From NCBI GenBank assembly GCA_036873755.1, contig JAVTVY010039336.1, positions 91,901 through 155,900 of the forward strand: a stretch of 64,000 bases of DNA, read 5' to 3'. This DNA comes from Hanleya hanleyi (taxonomy: Eukaryota; Mollusca; Polyplacophora; Lepidopleurida; Hanleyidae). The notes beneath the pieces were generated by a model. It ran no database searches, was not told where the DNA came from, and worked only from the letters and a program-made list of their open reading frames with translations. Shown here piece by piece: positions 34,788 to 46,286 of the stretch. The position numbers and the translations under genes are program-made. Every line of letters starts with the position of its first letter. The stretch's first letter is position 1.

Positions 34788-34920
34788 ATGGTTGTGACAG
34801 ATGAACAGCTCCAACACTGCCATGTTGAAAATGGTTCCTGGCAGTGTCCAGTCACTACTTGTGAAAAATTCTTGAGTCGGAAGCAGACACTGCAAAGCCA
34901 TTTAGTAAATCATCATGGGA
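34788..34920 (+). CDS. C2H2 zinc-finger exon, probably the N-terminus of the EnSpm/CACTA protein
   Basis: The frame DEQLQHCHVENGSWQCPV then TTCEKFLSRKQTLQSHLVNHH holds one C2H2 finger with spacing C-x4-C-x12-H-x3-H. TNP2-like EnSpm proteins of animals often begin with a DNA-binding finger, and the TNP2-like region follows downstream on the same strand. The exon's 3' border is unclear because no convincing GT donor follows CATGGGAACAG. The reading continues open to 35006 with less plausible sequence. Confidence 0.55.
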
Positions 34921-35146
34921 ACAGGATAGTTCGTTGGGAATGTTATATTTATGCTTTTGCAGAGACGTTTAGATTCACATTTGAAGTAACCTATGTTGCT
35001 TCATAGCCCAGAGGTATCGAGAGGTTATTTCGCTATACCAAGGCCTGTTATGCATAGTTCTGCTGAGAGTTTAGTCATATGTGAAATAGAAAACATTTTC
35101 ATCAAGTTTTATGCAAATTTACATGTGAACATTTTTTTTTCTTCAG

Positions 35147-35218
35147 TGGAAAATACACCTAAGAGATACAAACTGTACGAGATGATTCAGCCCAAGTACC
35201 AAGATCAACATATTTTGA
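35147..35218 (+). CDS. Predicted small exon of the EnSpm/CACTA gene
   Basis: A 72-bp segment lies between a strong acceptor (T-rich run, TTCTTCAG) and a consensus donor GTAAGT. It encodes ENTPKRYKLYEMIQPKYQDQ. Both splice sites are textbook and the translation is open. Assignment to the transposase gene is by position only. Confidence 0.5.
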
Positions 35219-35822
35219 GTAAGTTGACATTTCGTGAGCTCTCATTGTATGGACAGCTTTTCTGACAAAACTTGTTAGTTTGGGACAAACATATAATATT
35301 GACGATACATGTAATGTTCTCCAGAATTCCTTGACAATTCTATGAATTTAGGCTTCAAAAGAAGCAAAATTTAGGCAGATTTCCATTAAGGGTCAGATAC
35401 TTTTACTTCCAATGACTTCAAGATCCAACAAATTGTACGACATTTTTCTTATGTCCTACCAGATATGGGTAGGTAGAATAAATGGGCAAGGCTTTTTTTG
35501 TAAGATTTTCCATTTAAACGGTAATATCCTGGACAAATGACCGACAATGCATCTTGTAGCAAATCCCTCGTCAATTATGTTACGAGTGTTACACCAAATT
35601 GGTGCAAATAAATGGGATTATTTGCTTAACAATAAAACTCAGATGGTGTAGGAGGCTCCAGTAGGGATGATCTTGATTACGAACACTTTTGTCGCAACAT
35701 ATTTCACTGAGATATATTGCGTGTTTTTTTTTTCAAATAAACTAGATTACAGTTGGACTGGCTAAATCGCAGTACAATACACTGTGTGATGACGTCTATG
35801 TGGAATTTCAATCTTTTCACAG

Positions 35823-38291
35823 AAAGAAGAAACAATCTGCAGGATCGGAGTGCACATTTGATCCTGGTCCTTCACAATCTGGCATTGAAGAAGAAGAGCC
35901 TGTGGGTATGAGTTCTCTTACACCTGAAGACGCAGCTGAGGAATCGGGGCAGGGTCTCAATGCAGAGAGCTCTTATAATGAGGACTACTGTACACTGGAT
36001 AATTCAGAGCATTTCGAAGCTGTTGGTTTGGAATAGAATTCCACACCCTGTGATATTTCAGACATCAGCGATATGGATCTCTCAACTGATGATGAAACCG
36101 ACAGTTCTTCCAGCGATTCTGAAGAACCGGATGGTAATATTCAGCCTGTTCAGAGCTGTGCAACCAATTATCGTAAGGATGACCCACCATTCTATGTTAT
36201 ACAAAACACTTCTGATCTGTGGAGTAGTTGACTGACCAAAAGCCAGCACCACCTTGCTGTCAGTGCATTTGCCTGTCGACATAATCTGTCTGATACTGCA
36301 ATAACACATTTACTGGAACTGGTTCAGTTGCATCTACCAACACGAAATTTTGGTGAAAGCAATGTGAAAACGGTCAAGAAGCTCTGTAGGTTTGATAGCA
36401 ATTGTCTAAAATATCATTATTACTGTGAAGACTGCAAGAAACTCTTTTCTGTAGAGTGTGATTCCTATAAAACCCCAGGCTGTAATGGTAGGAAATCAGA
36501 TTCTAGATGCAGAAGATATTTCTTGACAAGCAACCTGAATATGCAGATACGAGAAGTTTTGGAACGGGATGGCATTTGGCAAGCCATACAAGACTCCTCC
36601 ATCTGTAATGAAACATGTGCCAGTACTTGTATTTCAGATGTCAAAACTGGACTTGCCTACAAGAAATTGAAGGCGACTGGGAGATTTCTACATAAGAGAA
36701 ATAACATTACCCTTTCCTTATTCACGGATGGAGTACCTCTGTTCAAAAGCTCCAGTGTCGCACTTTGGCCGGTTTATCTTCTGATAAATGAAATCCCACC
36801 TTGGGAAAGATTTCTGCGCAAAAACATGCTGCTTTGGGGTGTCTGGCAGGGAGTCGGAAAGCCCAGTATGAACATGTTCTTACGACTACTTATTATGGAT
36901 CTTCTGCATCTTTATGACAGAGGAGTTTGCATTACCATCAATGATGAATTACTCCAGGTGAAAGCAATGCTTCTTGTTGCTACCATGGACTTGCCGGCAT
37001 GAGCAGGTGTTCTCAATATGACTCGGCATAATGGAACAAATGGCTGCCGCTATTGCATGGAGCCAGGGGAGAGTGTACCAAGTAGTAAAGGGCACTGCCG
37101 AGCTTACCCAGTGAGAGAACAAAAAACAGATGAAAAGACACATGCAACTGCAATAGCAAGTGCTGCAAAAGCCCGTAAAGATGGAAAGAGAACGGATGGT
37201 TTTTTGGGTGAGAGTGTTTTACTCTATCTACCATATTTTTCCCTTACTGAAAGCATCATGGTGGATTACATGCATGGTACATGTATTCTGCTTGGCATCA
37301 CTAAGAAGTTTCTAGAACTCTGGTTTGACACCAAATACTCTACGGAGCCTTACAACATCAGCCAGCATATCAAAGAAATTGATGAACAGCTCAAAAACAT
37401 CCACCCACCATACATGATTCACAGACATCCACGGATACTGACTAAAACTTACCAGCACTGGAAAGCATCAGAGCTCAGGAACTGGCTGCTTTGCTACTCC
37501 ATTCCCTGTTTACTTGGGCGTCTTCCAGATGTGTATTTGACACACTTCAGCTGTCTGGTTGAGGCCACATACAATCTCCTTGGTGAAGGGATGTCTTCAG
37601 AAGATCTGAGTCGAGCAGATACTCTCGTGGAGAAATTTGTCAAGAACGTACAAACTATGTATCATTTGAGGTGCATGGGTATCAACGTGCACAACCTGAC
37701 CCATTTGGTGCAATGCGTCAAATTATGTGGACCATTGTCGGGATTCTCATGCTTCGCATTTGAATCATTCAATGGAGAATTAAAGAGATCCATCCATGGA
37801 ACTGGAAATGTTTGCAAACAAATGTTCTGGGCGCTTCAAGCCCAGAAGCGAGTCGAGCAAAAGGCTAAGGGAATACCAGAAGTTGATGGGAAAACGTTCT
37901 TAAAAAGCATGATTGGGGAATCTAGTCAGCTGAAGTCAGAAGCCTATCAATGCTACGTTGGCAAGGTCAACCCATTGTGCACCACTTTCTCCACTGCACT
38001 GAAATCACCGTTACTCGAGGTAGCAGGAACAGATGAAGAACCTCGCTTCATGTGGACAACGAAAATATGAAGGAATGGTTTTCTTATGTATAGTTTATCC
38101 AATAGAGTGAAAAAGCAGAATTCACACACAATTGCACTTGAAAATGCCACTGATAACCGAGCAATTGAAGTCCAGATGTATTTGATCAAAACAGATTCAA
38201 GGAAAGTGTTTGCTTTTGGCCAACCACTGATGGCGACAAGTTCTATACTACCCAGACGTCTTCCACATCTGAGAGAATATAGTTACACTGG
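35823..38291 (+). pseudogene. EnSpm/CACTA TNP2-like transposase, main exon with four in-frame stops
   Basis: One frame stays open for about 820 codons apart from stops at 36034 (TAG), 36229, 37000 and 38068 (all TGA); there is no frameshift. The acceptor is at 35821-35822. It has an acidic N-part, a Cys-rich module (YYCEDCKKLF...C), the catalytic region LFTDGVPLFKSS with D at 36727, a second Cys motif GCRYCMEPGE, VDYMHGTCILLG with D at 37264 and FAFESFNGELKRSIHGTG with E at 37762. That order matches TNP2-type transposases, which cut element ends by an RNase H-fold DDE mechanism. A donor GTAGGA follows 38291. All four stops are one C-to-T change from CGA or CAG. Confidence 0.85.
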
Positions 38292-38397
38292 GTAGGATCT
38301 GTTATGTATGTTTCTCTTGCATATTGTTGTCCTCCGACAGATTAGTGGGGGGCCTTAGAAACACCGGGTGTCCATATTCCGCTATTCCGTAATTCCA
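38292..38397. other. Start of the predicted last intron of the CACTA gene
   Basis: Short stretch between the donor at 38292 and the tandem array; nothing else recognised. Confidence 0.4.
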
Positions 38398-40180
38398 TTA
38401 CACATTTCTTGTCCGATCGATAACTCGAGAAGCGTTGAACCCTTGACTTCAAACTTGCAGAGTGTCTTCACATCGGTAAGCGGATTGTTGAGATTGCTTT
38501 TCAGTTACCTGCGTAATCCAAGATGGCTGCAATCAGCCATCTTTGTTTTCAGCAGTTGTATCTGTTCACATTTCTTGTCCGACCAATAACTCCAGAACTA
38601 TCACAGGCCCTCAAAGCAAAGTTTTGGGAGGTGTGGATGGTGGTATTGCGGTGAAGTGTCGAAATATGAGGTAGTGGCGACACGCCTTCGGCAAGAGAGG
38701 TCACACACTGATCAGATGACCAATCAGAATTGAGAGAGAATCGGACCATCATCTCACTGTGCCAGGTTGAATGGACAGTCGGGTTGGATTTTGAATCGCT
38801 CGGCAAAGGTATAAAATTGCCCAAATTTACTAATTTGACGACTGGAATATATAGAGTTACAATTGTAGAATATGCTGATGTATTTTGTTTGGAGGTAAAC
38901 CGTTTATTTCTTGTTTCACTCAAATTGCGTTCCAGACCTTGGTGTGTTTTTATATATAGCATGGGGTTATATATAGAGACCCCATATTTTGACACTTCAC
39001 CGTAATCCACCGTCCCCCCACCACCTCAAAACTTTTGTTTTGAGGGCCTGTGGAACTATTCAACAGATCAATTTCAAACTTAGAGATTGTCTTGACATCA
39101 TTATCTGTGTAATCCAAGATGGCCACCATCAGCCATCTTGTGTTGTATCTTTACACATTTTCTGTGCGACTAGTAAGTCGAGAAAGAAGAGTGTTTTGAA
39201 GTGTGTTTTGACATCGGTGACGGTTGCGATTGCTTTTCAGTTACCTGCGTAATCCAAGATGGCCATAATCAACCATCTTACAGTTTTTGGATTTACACAC
39301 ATTTCTCATCTCACCAATAACTTGGTACATTTTGAACCAATCGACTTCAAACTTGTAGAGTGCCTTAACATCGGTGAGAGAACAGTTGGGATGGCTTTTC
39401 ATTTACCTGTGTAATCTAAGATGGCCGCCATCAGCCCTCTTTCATTGTCAGATCTTTACAGATTATCAGATTGGTTTTTGTCCAACCAATAACTCAACAA
39501 CCATTGAATCAATCGTCTTCAAACTTGCAGAGTGTCCTGACATCCGTGAGAGGTTGCATGGGATTGCTTTTCTGTTACCTGTGTAATTCAAGTGACCGCC
39601 GTCAGACATACTGCATTGTCAGCGGTTGGATTGTTGCACATTTCTTGTCAGACCAATAACTCTAGAACTATTGAACTGATCAACTTTAAACTTGGAGAAT
39701 GACGGGACAGCTGGGATAGCTTTTCAGTTGCCTGTATAATCCATGATGTCCACGGTTAACCATCTTGAATTTTCAGCGCTTGGATCTTGTCCGGGCAACG
39801 ACTCAAGACTGATTGAACTGATTGACTTCAAATTTGGAAGGTGGTTTGACATCGGCGAGAATATGGTTAGGAATGCCTTTCAGTTACCTGTGTAGTCCAA
39901 GATGGCCGCCATCAGTTATCTTCTGTTGTCAGCAGTTGGTTCTTTACACATTCCTTGTATGACCAGTAACTCCAGAATTATTGGACTGATCGACTTCAAA
40001 CCTGGGAGAGCGTCTCGACATTGGTGATAGGACAGTTGGGATTGCTTTTCAGTTACCTGTGTAATACAAGATAACTTCCAACTCTCTTGGATTTTCAGTA
40101 GTTAGATCTTGTCCGGACAAAAACTCGAGAACTATTGAACTGCTCGACTTGTGATATGTCTGGCTCTTCAGACAGATCTC
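38398..40180. repeat. Tandem array in the CACTA intron, about 152-170-bp units
   Basis: Repeated units contain TTTTCAGTTACCTGTGTAAT, CCAAGATGGCCGCCATCAG, CATTTCTTGTCCGACCAATA and GACTTCAAACTTG. The TTACCTG phrase recurs near 38498, 39232, 39397, 39567, 39719, 39876 and 40044, giving spacings of 152-170 bp apart from the gap caused by the MITE at 38602-39052. Units are considerably diverged. The sequence is unrelated to arrays 1 and A except for period and the AAGATGG core. Confidence 0.88.
38602..39052. mobile_element. MITE with long terminal inverted repeats, 451 bp, 7-bp target duplication
   Basis: Ends start CACAGGCCCTCAAAGCAAAG and, inward from the right, CACAGGCCCTCAAAACAAAA. Arm similarity continues for about 70 bp through GCGGTGAAGTGTC. 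GAACTAT is duplicated at 38595-38601 and 39053-39059, and other array units carry one copy (GAACTATTGAACTG). No protein is encoded. Superfamily is undecided. Confidence 0.85.
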
Positions 40181-40620
40181 CATTTTCAAAACCATAATCT
40201 TCACCAATGATATGAGATTTCATTGGCCAAAAAAAATCAACCATAGAAGTTGATGTCCCCAGCAGCAGCATGATCATTTATGGTTGATGCACCATATCTG
40301 GTGCTGCTGGCCGGGAACGTGGACCTCTATGGTCTATTTTTAAAAGTATGCTTGCCTGGTAATCAACGTTCACACATGTATAATTATTGTATGCCCAGGT
40401 TAGACAGGCTGCAGTGGGATTGGTATGTTTTCTAATCTTGGCACACAGTGTTCTGATGCCCTTGTTGATTGGCATTTCTGTTATCTGCAAAACAGCCACT
40501 GTATTTGAAAATGTCAATCACCGTATACAGGACCATTGTGATGTCAGTTATTGGTCTGGCCTTTACAATCCGTAACCACCCCTGCTGGATATCGTACTCC
40601 ACACGACCGATATTTGAACG
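40095..40620 (-). pseudogene. Unrecognised protein remnant, minus strand
   Basis: Two successive minus-strand frames abut at a stop: 40517-40278 (TFSNTVAVLQITEMPINKG, RTLCAKIRKHTNPTAACLTW) and 40277-40095 (MIMLLLGTSTSMVDFF, EPDISQVEQFNSSRVF). They are in the same frame, so a single TAA separates them. The composition is protein-like and the sequence directly follows the array. I do not recognise the family; it may be a captured or TE-derived coding fragment. Confidence 0.4.
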
Positions 40621-41089
40621 CTCTGTTTAAGATAACAGCATTTATATACGGATGACGCACGAGGCTGCTCTGTAAGACTTCATTATATTGAAATGAAAAT
40701 CAAGTAGGGGAAATTGGAGTACACTGGGATATTTTTCACCTTCTTGCAAACATTTCTGCTATTATTGTCCTGTATCCCATGCTCTTGATTGAACTAATAT
40801 TTAGTATGACATCATCATACAAAAAATTCTGAAATATCTGTTATTTCTTTTCTCCAGAATTCATTTATAAAAACGTATAAAAAAAAGTGTCTCAGTTTTC
40901 CCCGGATATGGGTGCACTGAGACACCCACTGGGGTGCGGTGTCCCTAATTGGTTTGAAGATGTTCGAACTTTTGCTATTAGTAATTTCTAGATTTTGATA
41001 TCTCAGTTGCAGATTTATTCTTGAATGCCTATTTATATACATGTATCTGCAATCTCGAAATAAAATGTGACAACTGTTTTCTCCCACAG
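40621..41089. other. End of the predicted last CACTA intron
   Basis: No gene seen. It ends in a good acceptor, TTTTCTCCCACAG, just before 41090. Confidence 0.4.
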
Positions 41090-41201
41090 GCATGGACAAA
41101 CTGTTGTAAAAGCAGAGCACCTGAAGGAACCTCTTGCGGTAGTGAAACGAGATGAGACTGTCCATGCAGGAGCCCTTTCAAATCACTTCGAAAAGGATTA
41201 A
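41090..41201 (+). CDS. Predicted last exon of the EnSpm/CACTA gene
   Basis: Joining ...ACTGG at 38291 with G at 41090 keeps the frame: YSYTG continues as HGQTVVKAEHLKEPLAVVKR and ends ...HAGALSNHFEKD with TAA at 41199-41201. Both splice sites are good and the phase fits. The upstream piece after the stop at 38068 (HTIALENATDNRAIEVQMYL, 38086-38291) remains in the main exon's frame, so the C-terminus appears preserved. Confidence 0.6.
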
Positions 41202-41682
41202 CTTGTGAACGTCTCAGAAGACTACATCACAGAACATAATCATTGTGTACAACCTGCTTATTACCGTGTACAGTGTATACGTGTCTGGAGAATCTCGAAG
41301 AATGGAATAGTACTGTGCGATTTAGGTATCTTTATATACCAAATCAATAAGACTGAGCATTCTACGTTATGTGGAGACATTTGCGTTCACGTCACCATCC
41401 ACAAGATGGCTTGAATTCGTGTGATGCCATTAAGGCGAAGCGATATCCAATACTTTACCGTTTATTTTTCGGTCTTCATCCAGCAGAGAACAGACTCGAG
41501 AACAGATCAATTGTAAGTGTTGTACATTGTGTAGAACTGCATTTTGAACAGGTAGGACAGCACATGATTCAAAAATGGCAGGTTTAGTTTAGCTGATTGG
41601 CTGATGACATCTGGATTGGATTTCAGGGAATTCCCTCGTATACATGTAGTTGCCGAAAGTACAATGTAGGCTGAAATGGATA
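41202..41682. other. Sequence downstream of the CACTA gene
   Basis: No gene supported. Short overlapping frames at 41205-41587 have no family-like content. The 3' terminus of the CACTA element probably lies here but was not located. Confidence 0.4.
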
Positions 41683-41684
41683 TA

Positions 41685-42765
41685 CAGTGAAACCTGGATA
41701 CGCCGACCTTGCACGGGACCGAAGAAATATGTCGGTTTTGACAGTGTGTCGGTTTTCTCAGGGTTGATTATTTTGGCGTCTGGCTGAGAGACGACAACAA
41801 CAACAACAACGCTGAAGGAAGGAAGTCGGCTAATACGAGGACTGTGCTACAATACTTTTTATTCGACACACAAAATAAATAAATTATATGCAATACTATA
41901 AATGATGTTGATCATTTATATTTACAATGCACATTTATGATGAAAATATATTCAAGATGTTATGAAGGAAAGTGTAAAAGATGACGCAACTGCGGTACAA
42001 TGTAGGTCACGTAAGGTGTCGGGTCTATAGCACTCAAGTCAGCACAATGCAAAATATATAAATACGCCAATATAATAATATAATGAACTCAAATATTTGA
42101 ATACAGGTAATAATTGTCAGTTGTAGCACTTTTAGTGAAAAACCTATCGAGCGTGGATTGCTCTTTCCTGCTCTGCTCCTCCACGATCATATCCTCTGTT
42201 ATGCTCGTCATGGCCTGGATTTGCGAATTGCGGATTGGATTTACACCACTTGTACTCTCCCCTTTTCTTCCGAGTGTCTTGTCCGGCATTGCACGGAAAA
42301 ACAAACCAGTCTCGCCACAGTTAAATATGTCTGACGGGGAATAACCGGCCACGAGGGAGTCTGGGTTTTCACCAGTGTTATTGCAGGTGTTATTCCAGTA
42401 TTTATTATACTATAGTGAGTTAACGGGAGAAAGACAAACAAACACCTCGTGTAATTGACTGCTACATGTTTGGGCGTGCTGAATGTTTCAAGTGGATTAT
42501 AGCCGAGTCGACGGCCGACCGACCTCCTGGTGCGTGAGTTGTCAGTCGGTCGGATAGCATGCAGCGTCGGTGTTTTCAGGGCCAATTAACATTGTTTAGA
42601 TAGGTTTGCATTTAAAGACACGGTCGGTTCCGATGGGGACAGGTTCCGGTGTATTCAGTGTCTTGGTATAGGCAATTAACATTGAAGAAAAAGTGGACCG
42701 GAGAGTTTGGTCGGTGTTGACAAGGTTCCGGTGTTTCCAGTGGTCGGAGTTCTCAGGTTTCACTG
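41685..42765 (-). mobile_element. Tigger/pogo-derived element, 1081 bp, copy 1 (reverse)
   Basis: Ends read CAGTGAAACCTGGATACGCC and, inward from the right, CAGTGAAACCTGAGAACTCC, with TA target duplications at 41683-41684 and 42766-42767. It encodes a remnant Tigger transposase on the minus strand. It is nearly identical to the element at 42904-43984 (I found one difference near the outer end, TACGCC versus TACACC), has exactly the same length and lies in opposite orientation 138 bp away. Confidence 0.92.
42089..42352 (-). pseudogene. Internally deleted Tigger transposase, copy 1
   Basis: The frame contains GYSPSDIFNCGETGLFFRAM and PDKTLGRKGES, the region around the first catalytic aspartate/glutamate block of Tigger-type (pogo) DDE transposases; the family usually reads N.DETGL, here NCGETGL, so the aspartate of DET is replaced by glycine. 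It then jumps to a short C-terminal tail (QAMTSITEDMIVEEQSRKEQ). The catalytic core is deleted, so it cannot be an active transposase. Confidence 0.8.
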
Positions 42766-42903
42766 TACACGATATCAGGGTCAGTCTTACTGCGTATAGA
42801 TGACCCAGGTTGTATGTGGAGAGCAAATTAGTTAAAACCTGGTACTGTGGTTTCAATTATTCATTCTGGTGATGACAAATCTTGTTACCAATTTTTACAT
42901 GTA

Positions 42904-43984
42904 CAGTGAAACCTGAGAACTCCGACCACTGGAAACACCGGAACCTTGTCAACACCGACCAAACTCTCCGGTCCACTTTTTCTTCAATGTTAATTGCCTA
43001 TACCAAGACACTGAATACACCGGAACCTGTCCCCATCGGAACCGACCGTGTCTTTAAATGCAAACCTATCTAAACAATGTTAATTGGCCCTGAAAACACC
43101 GACGCTGCATGCTATCCGACCGACTGACAACTCACGCACCAGGAGGTCGGTCGGCCGTCGACTCGGCTATAATCCACTTGAAACATTCAGCACGCCCAAA
43201 CATGTAGCAGTCAATTACACGAGGTGTTTGTTTGTCTTTCTCCCGTTAACTCACTATAGTATAATAAATACTGGAATAACACCTGCAATAACACTGGTGA
43301 AAACCCAGACTCCCTCGTGGCCGGTTATTCCCCGTCAGACATATTTAACTGTGGCGAGACTGGTTTGTTTTTCCGTGCAATGCCGGACAAGACACTCGGA
43401 AGAAAAGGGGAGAGTACAAGTGGTGTAAATCCAATCCGCAATTCGCAAATCCAGGCCATGACGAGCATAACAGAGGATATGATCGTGGAGGAGCAGAGCA
43501 GGAAAGAGCAATCCACGCTCGATAGGTTTTTCACTAAAAGTGCTACAACTGACAATTATTACCTGTATTCAAATATTTGAGTTCATTATATTATTATATT
43601 GGCGTATTTATATATTTTGCATTGTGCTGACTTGAGTGCTATAGACCCGACACCTTACGTGACCTACATTGTACCGCAGTTGCGTCATCTTTTACACTTT
43701 CCTTCATAACATCTTGAATATATTTTCATCATAAATGTGCATTGTAAATATAAATGATCAACATCATTTATAGTATTGCATATAATTTATTTATTTTGTG
43801 TGTCGAATAAAAAGTATTGTAGCACAGTCCTCGTATTAGCCGACTTCCTTCCTTCAGCGTTGTTGTTGTTGTTGTCGTCTCTCAGCCAGACGCCAAAATA
43901 ATCAACCCTGAGAAAACCGACACACTGTCAAAACCGACATATTTCTTCGGTCCCGTGCAAGGTCGGTGTATCCAGGTTTCACTG
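42904..43984 (+). mobile_element. Tigger/pogo-derived element, 1081 bp, copy 2 (forward)
   Basis: Same ends and length as copy 1, with TA at 42902-42903 and 43985-43986. All three short frames within it are identical in translation to those of copy 1. Each copy has its own target duplication, so two insertions are more likely than one inverted duplication. Confidence 0.92.
43317..43580 (+). pseudogene. Internally deleted Tigger transposase, copy 2
   Basis: Translation is identical to the minus-strand frame at 42089-42352, with the same NCGETGL motif and the same internal deletion after GRKGES. The identity shows that the deletion preceded the spread of both copies. Confidence 0.8.
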
Positions 43985-43986
43985 TA

Positions 43987-45119
43987 CATGTTTGAACTAA
44001 TATAGGCAGGGCTAAGGATGATTCATATTTTGAATTTGAAATTTGGGCAGTTCAGTGTTTTATGTCGAGTTAACATACCACCGTCTGAGATTACTAAACT
44101 TGGTAAAATTCGTGAAAAAAAGATTGTGCAAGTCACTACTGAAATAAAAGTGTAATGCCCCTTACAATCACAATTAGAATTGTGGACAAATATAGTAAAC
44201 AATATAGTGTGGTACAAAAGCTATGCAAATAAGTTTAAGCTATAAGAATAAGGCTCAGATATGGTTCATGGTTCTCCAGAGAATTCTACATATATTCCTG
44301 CCAAATAGTCCGGTTGGTCATGTCAAAGATTGTAAATATCTGTGAACCAAATGCCAATCAATTTTAAATGAAAAAGGAAGAATTGTTGTCATTGGTTGAT
44401 ATATCTCAGAGAATAACAATAAACAGGTCACACACATTTTTCAGTGTTACTACTAGATGGTGTTTTAGCCGATTTACCATCTTGGTTCCCTAGATCAATA
44501 AATTTACTGCCCATTTTAAAACACAAGAAACAGTGCAACTTGCATATATTCTATTTTTTTTGTTGAAAATATTCTAAGTCCACACTCTTTTCTCTGAAAA
44601 ATTTTCTAAGTCCACAATTTCCATGCTTTTTCCAATTTTCATGCTGAAAAGTGTTGAATTCTCGTAATTCCATGGTGTCCATGGACATTGTCCATGCTTT
44701 CCAGGGTCCAGAATAATGTGACCATGGACATTGTCCATGGTTTCCAGCATAATTTCAGGGATTCCAACCTATTTCCAGGGTTTTTTAGTCAACCATGGAC
44801 ATAAACCCTGGAAATACTATAGCCGGGATACCATGGTATTTCCGATATACGTCACCAGCCTAGAAATCTGTACAAGAAAAAATAAGCCGCTGCAGTCGGA
44901 TATACCAGTAAGCTGATTTCAAACAAATGTCATGATTAAATGAGATTGAATAAAACGTCATGAGTTTAATATCTCACGTTCTATCCCGTATTCAAATTAT
45001 TTTGAATTATTAGCGACTGCATAGATTTTATGTTTGTAAGAGATTTTTTATCGGGCGACTACTTTGGAAGATCATTTTTATCGGGTGAGGGAGGATTACA
45101 TTTTCGGTTTCTTGATGGA
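43987..45119. other. Intergenic sequence with CCATGG-type palindromic repeats
   Basis: No gene is supported; 44000-44470 may be very decayed retroelement coding sequence. From about 44570 to 44850 phrases such as CCATGGACATTGTCCATGG (a perfect palindrome, 44722-44740), TTTCCAGGG and AAACCCTGGAAATAC recur in both orientations, forming a degenerate palindromic repeat. Confidence 0.5.
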
Positions 45120-45218
45120 AATCGGTTTGTTGCATAAGTTTTAATGTTGCTGATCGTCGCTATGTTTGTATCGGTTTGTTGCATAAGTTTTAATGTTGCT
45201 GATCGTCGCTATGTCTGT
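45120..45218 (+). repeat. Tandem duplication of 50 bp
   Basis: ATCGGTTTGTTGCATAAG through CGTCGCTATGT(T/C)TGT occurs twice in a row with one difference. It immediately precedes the duplicated block copy 2. Confidence 0.85.
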
Positions 45219-45891
45219 ATCTTTACAAATTAGAAAATGTGCCATGATTCCATGAAGGTATTTATACCAGACTGAACTCATTTACCTATTGGATAACCCT
45301 GTTCAGACATCAGTTGCCTAACTATGGCATATTGGATGTTACGTGTCTACTTACATTTTCAATAAATTATGAAAACTAATAACTATATATATCTATTTAA
45401 TTTTTTTTTCAAATGGTTTTCTTTCAAATAAAGTCATTGACTTAGATGTCATGCCCAGTTTACTAGTTTTTAATTTATATATATTTATAGATAGACTGAC
45501 CTCTATGACTGAAAAAAAGTATCCTGCAGTCCAGGCAACTGTAATTCAGAGAAAGGAAATGATTTTCAGTCAATATTTTTACCGCCCTCTTTTAACTACC
45601 TAGAGGTGCTTTTTATATTTTATATTGATATTTTTTCTCTACACTCTCCAAACCATTGTCCTTGTACAAATTCGAATGCAACCAGATCGGTTGGCTATAC
45701 ATCCCCTTTCATAATTTCCATTTAAACAAAATTTACTGTCTTTTTTTCAACAATTTCAGAAATGGCCTAAAAGATAGTATGCGAGGGTCGAACTATGAAA
45801 CTAGACTGAGCATCTCTAAAAAAAACGTCAATTTGCACGATTCTCTCAACAGAAACAGATATTTATTCTTAGCATTATAGATCAACAATGT

Positions 45892-46286
45892 ATATAGATT
45901 TGCACATGCTAAGGCCCCATAAACATCATTTATAAACCAACCATGGCAAATTTTTGTTTGGTTATAGGTCTATATTGGTACAAAATAATAGATACGAAAT
46001 TTGAATTACCACAGAAGAGGGCAGAACAAGCGAGTTGACATTCACAACCAATTGCTACCAATAAGGTTAGATGCGACGTTAAACTTCAACCAACCAACCA
46101 AACCAACTGTTCGAGCATGAAACAGGGCTTGAGAGATAAGACTGAATGTCCAGATTGAACATATTGTTGTTACGTTTATACCCAAGAAACCAACAAACTG
46201 CCCTATGACATAGGCTGTGACGTCCTACTAGCCTATTATCCGAATCAGGCTATTATATCGCATTACGAAACAATATCGACTTCACG
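45892..46286 (+). mobile_element. Copy-2-specific segment, possibly a SINE or RTE tail
   Basis: This stretch is present only in copy 2. It contains GATGCGACGTTAAACTTC followed by CAACCAACCAACCAAACC, a form common at the 3' end of mollusc short interspersed elements. I found no tRNA-like promoter boxes and no clear target duplication. Deletion from copy 1 is equally possible. Confidence 0.35.

Noticed and set aside
42241..42585. 114-codon frames MALKTPTLHAIRP... at 42241-42585 (-) and 43084-43428 (+)
   Set aside because: They overlap the transposase remnant in a different frame, and are identical in the two Tigger copies only because the DNA is.
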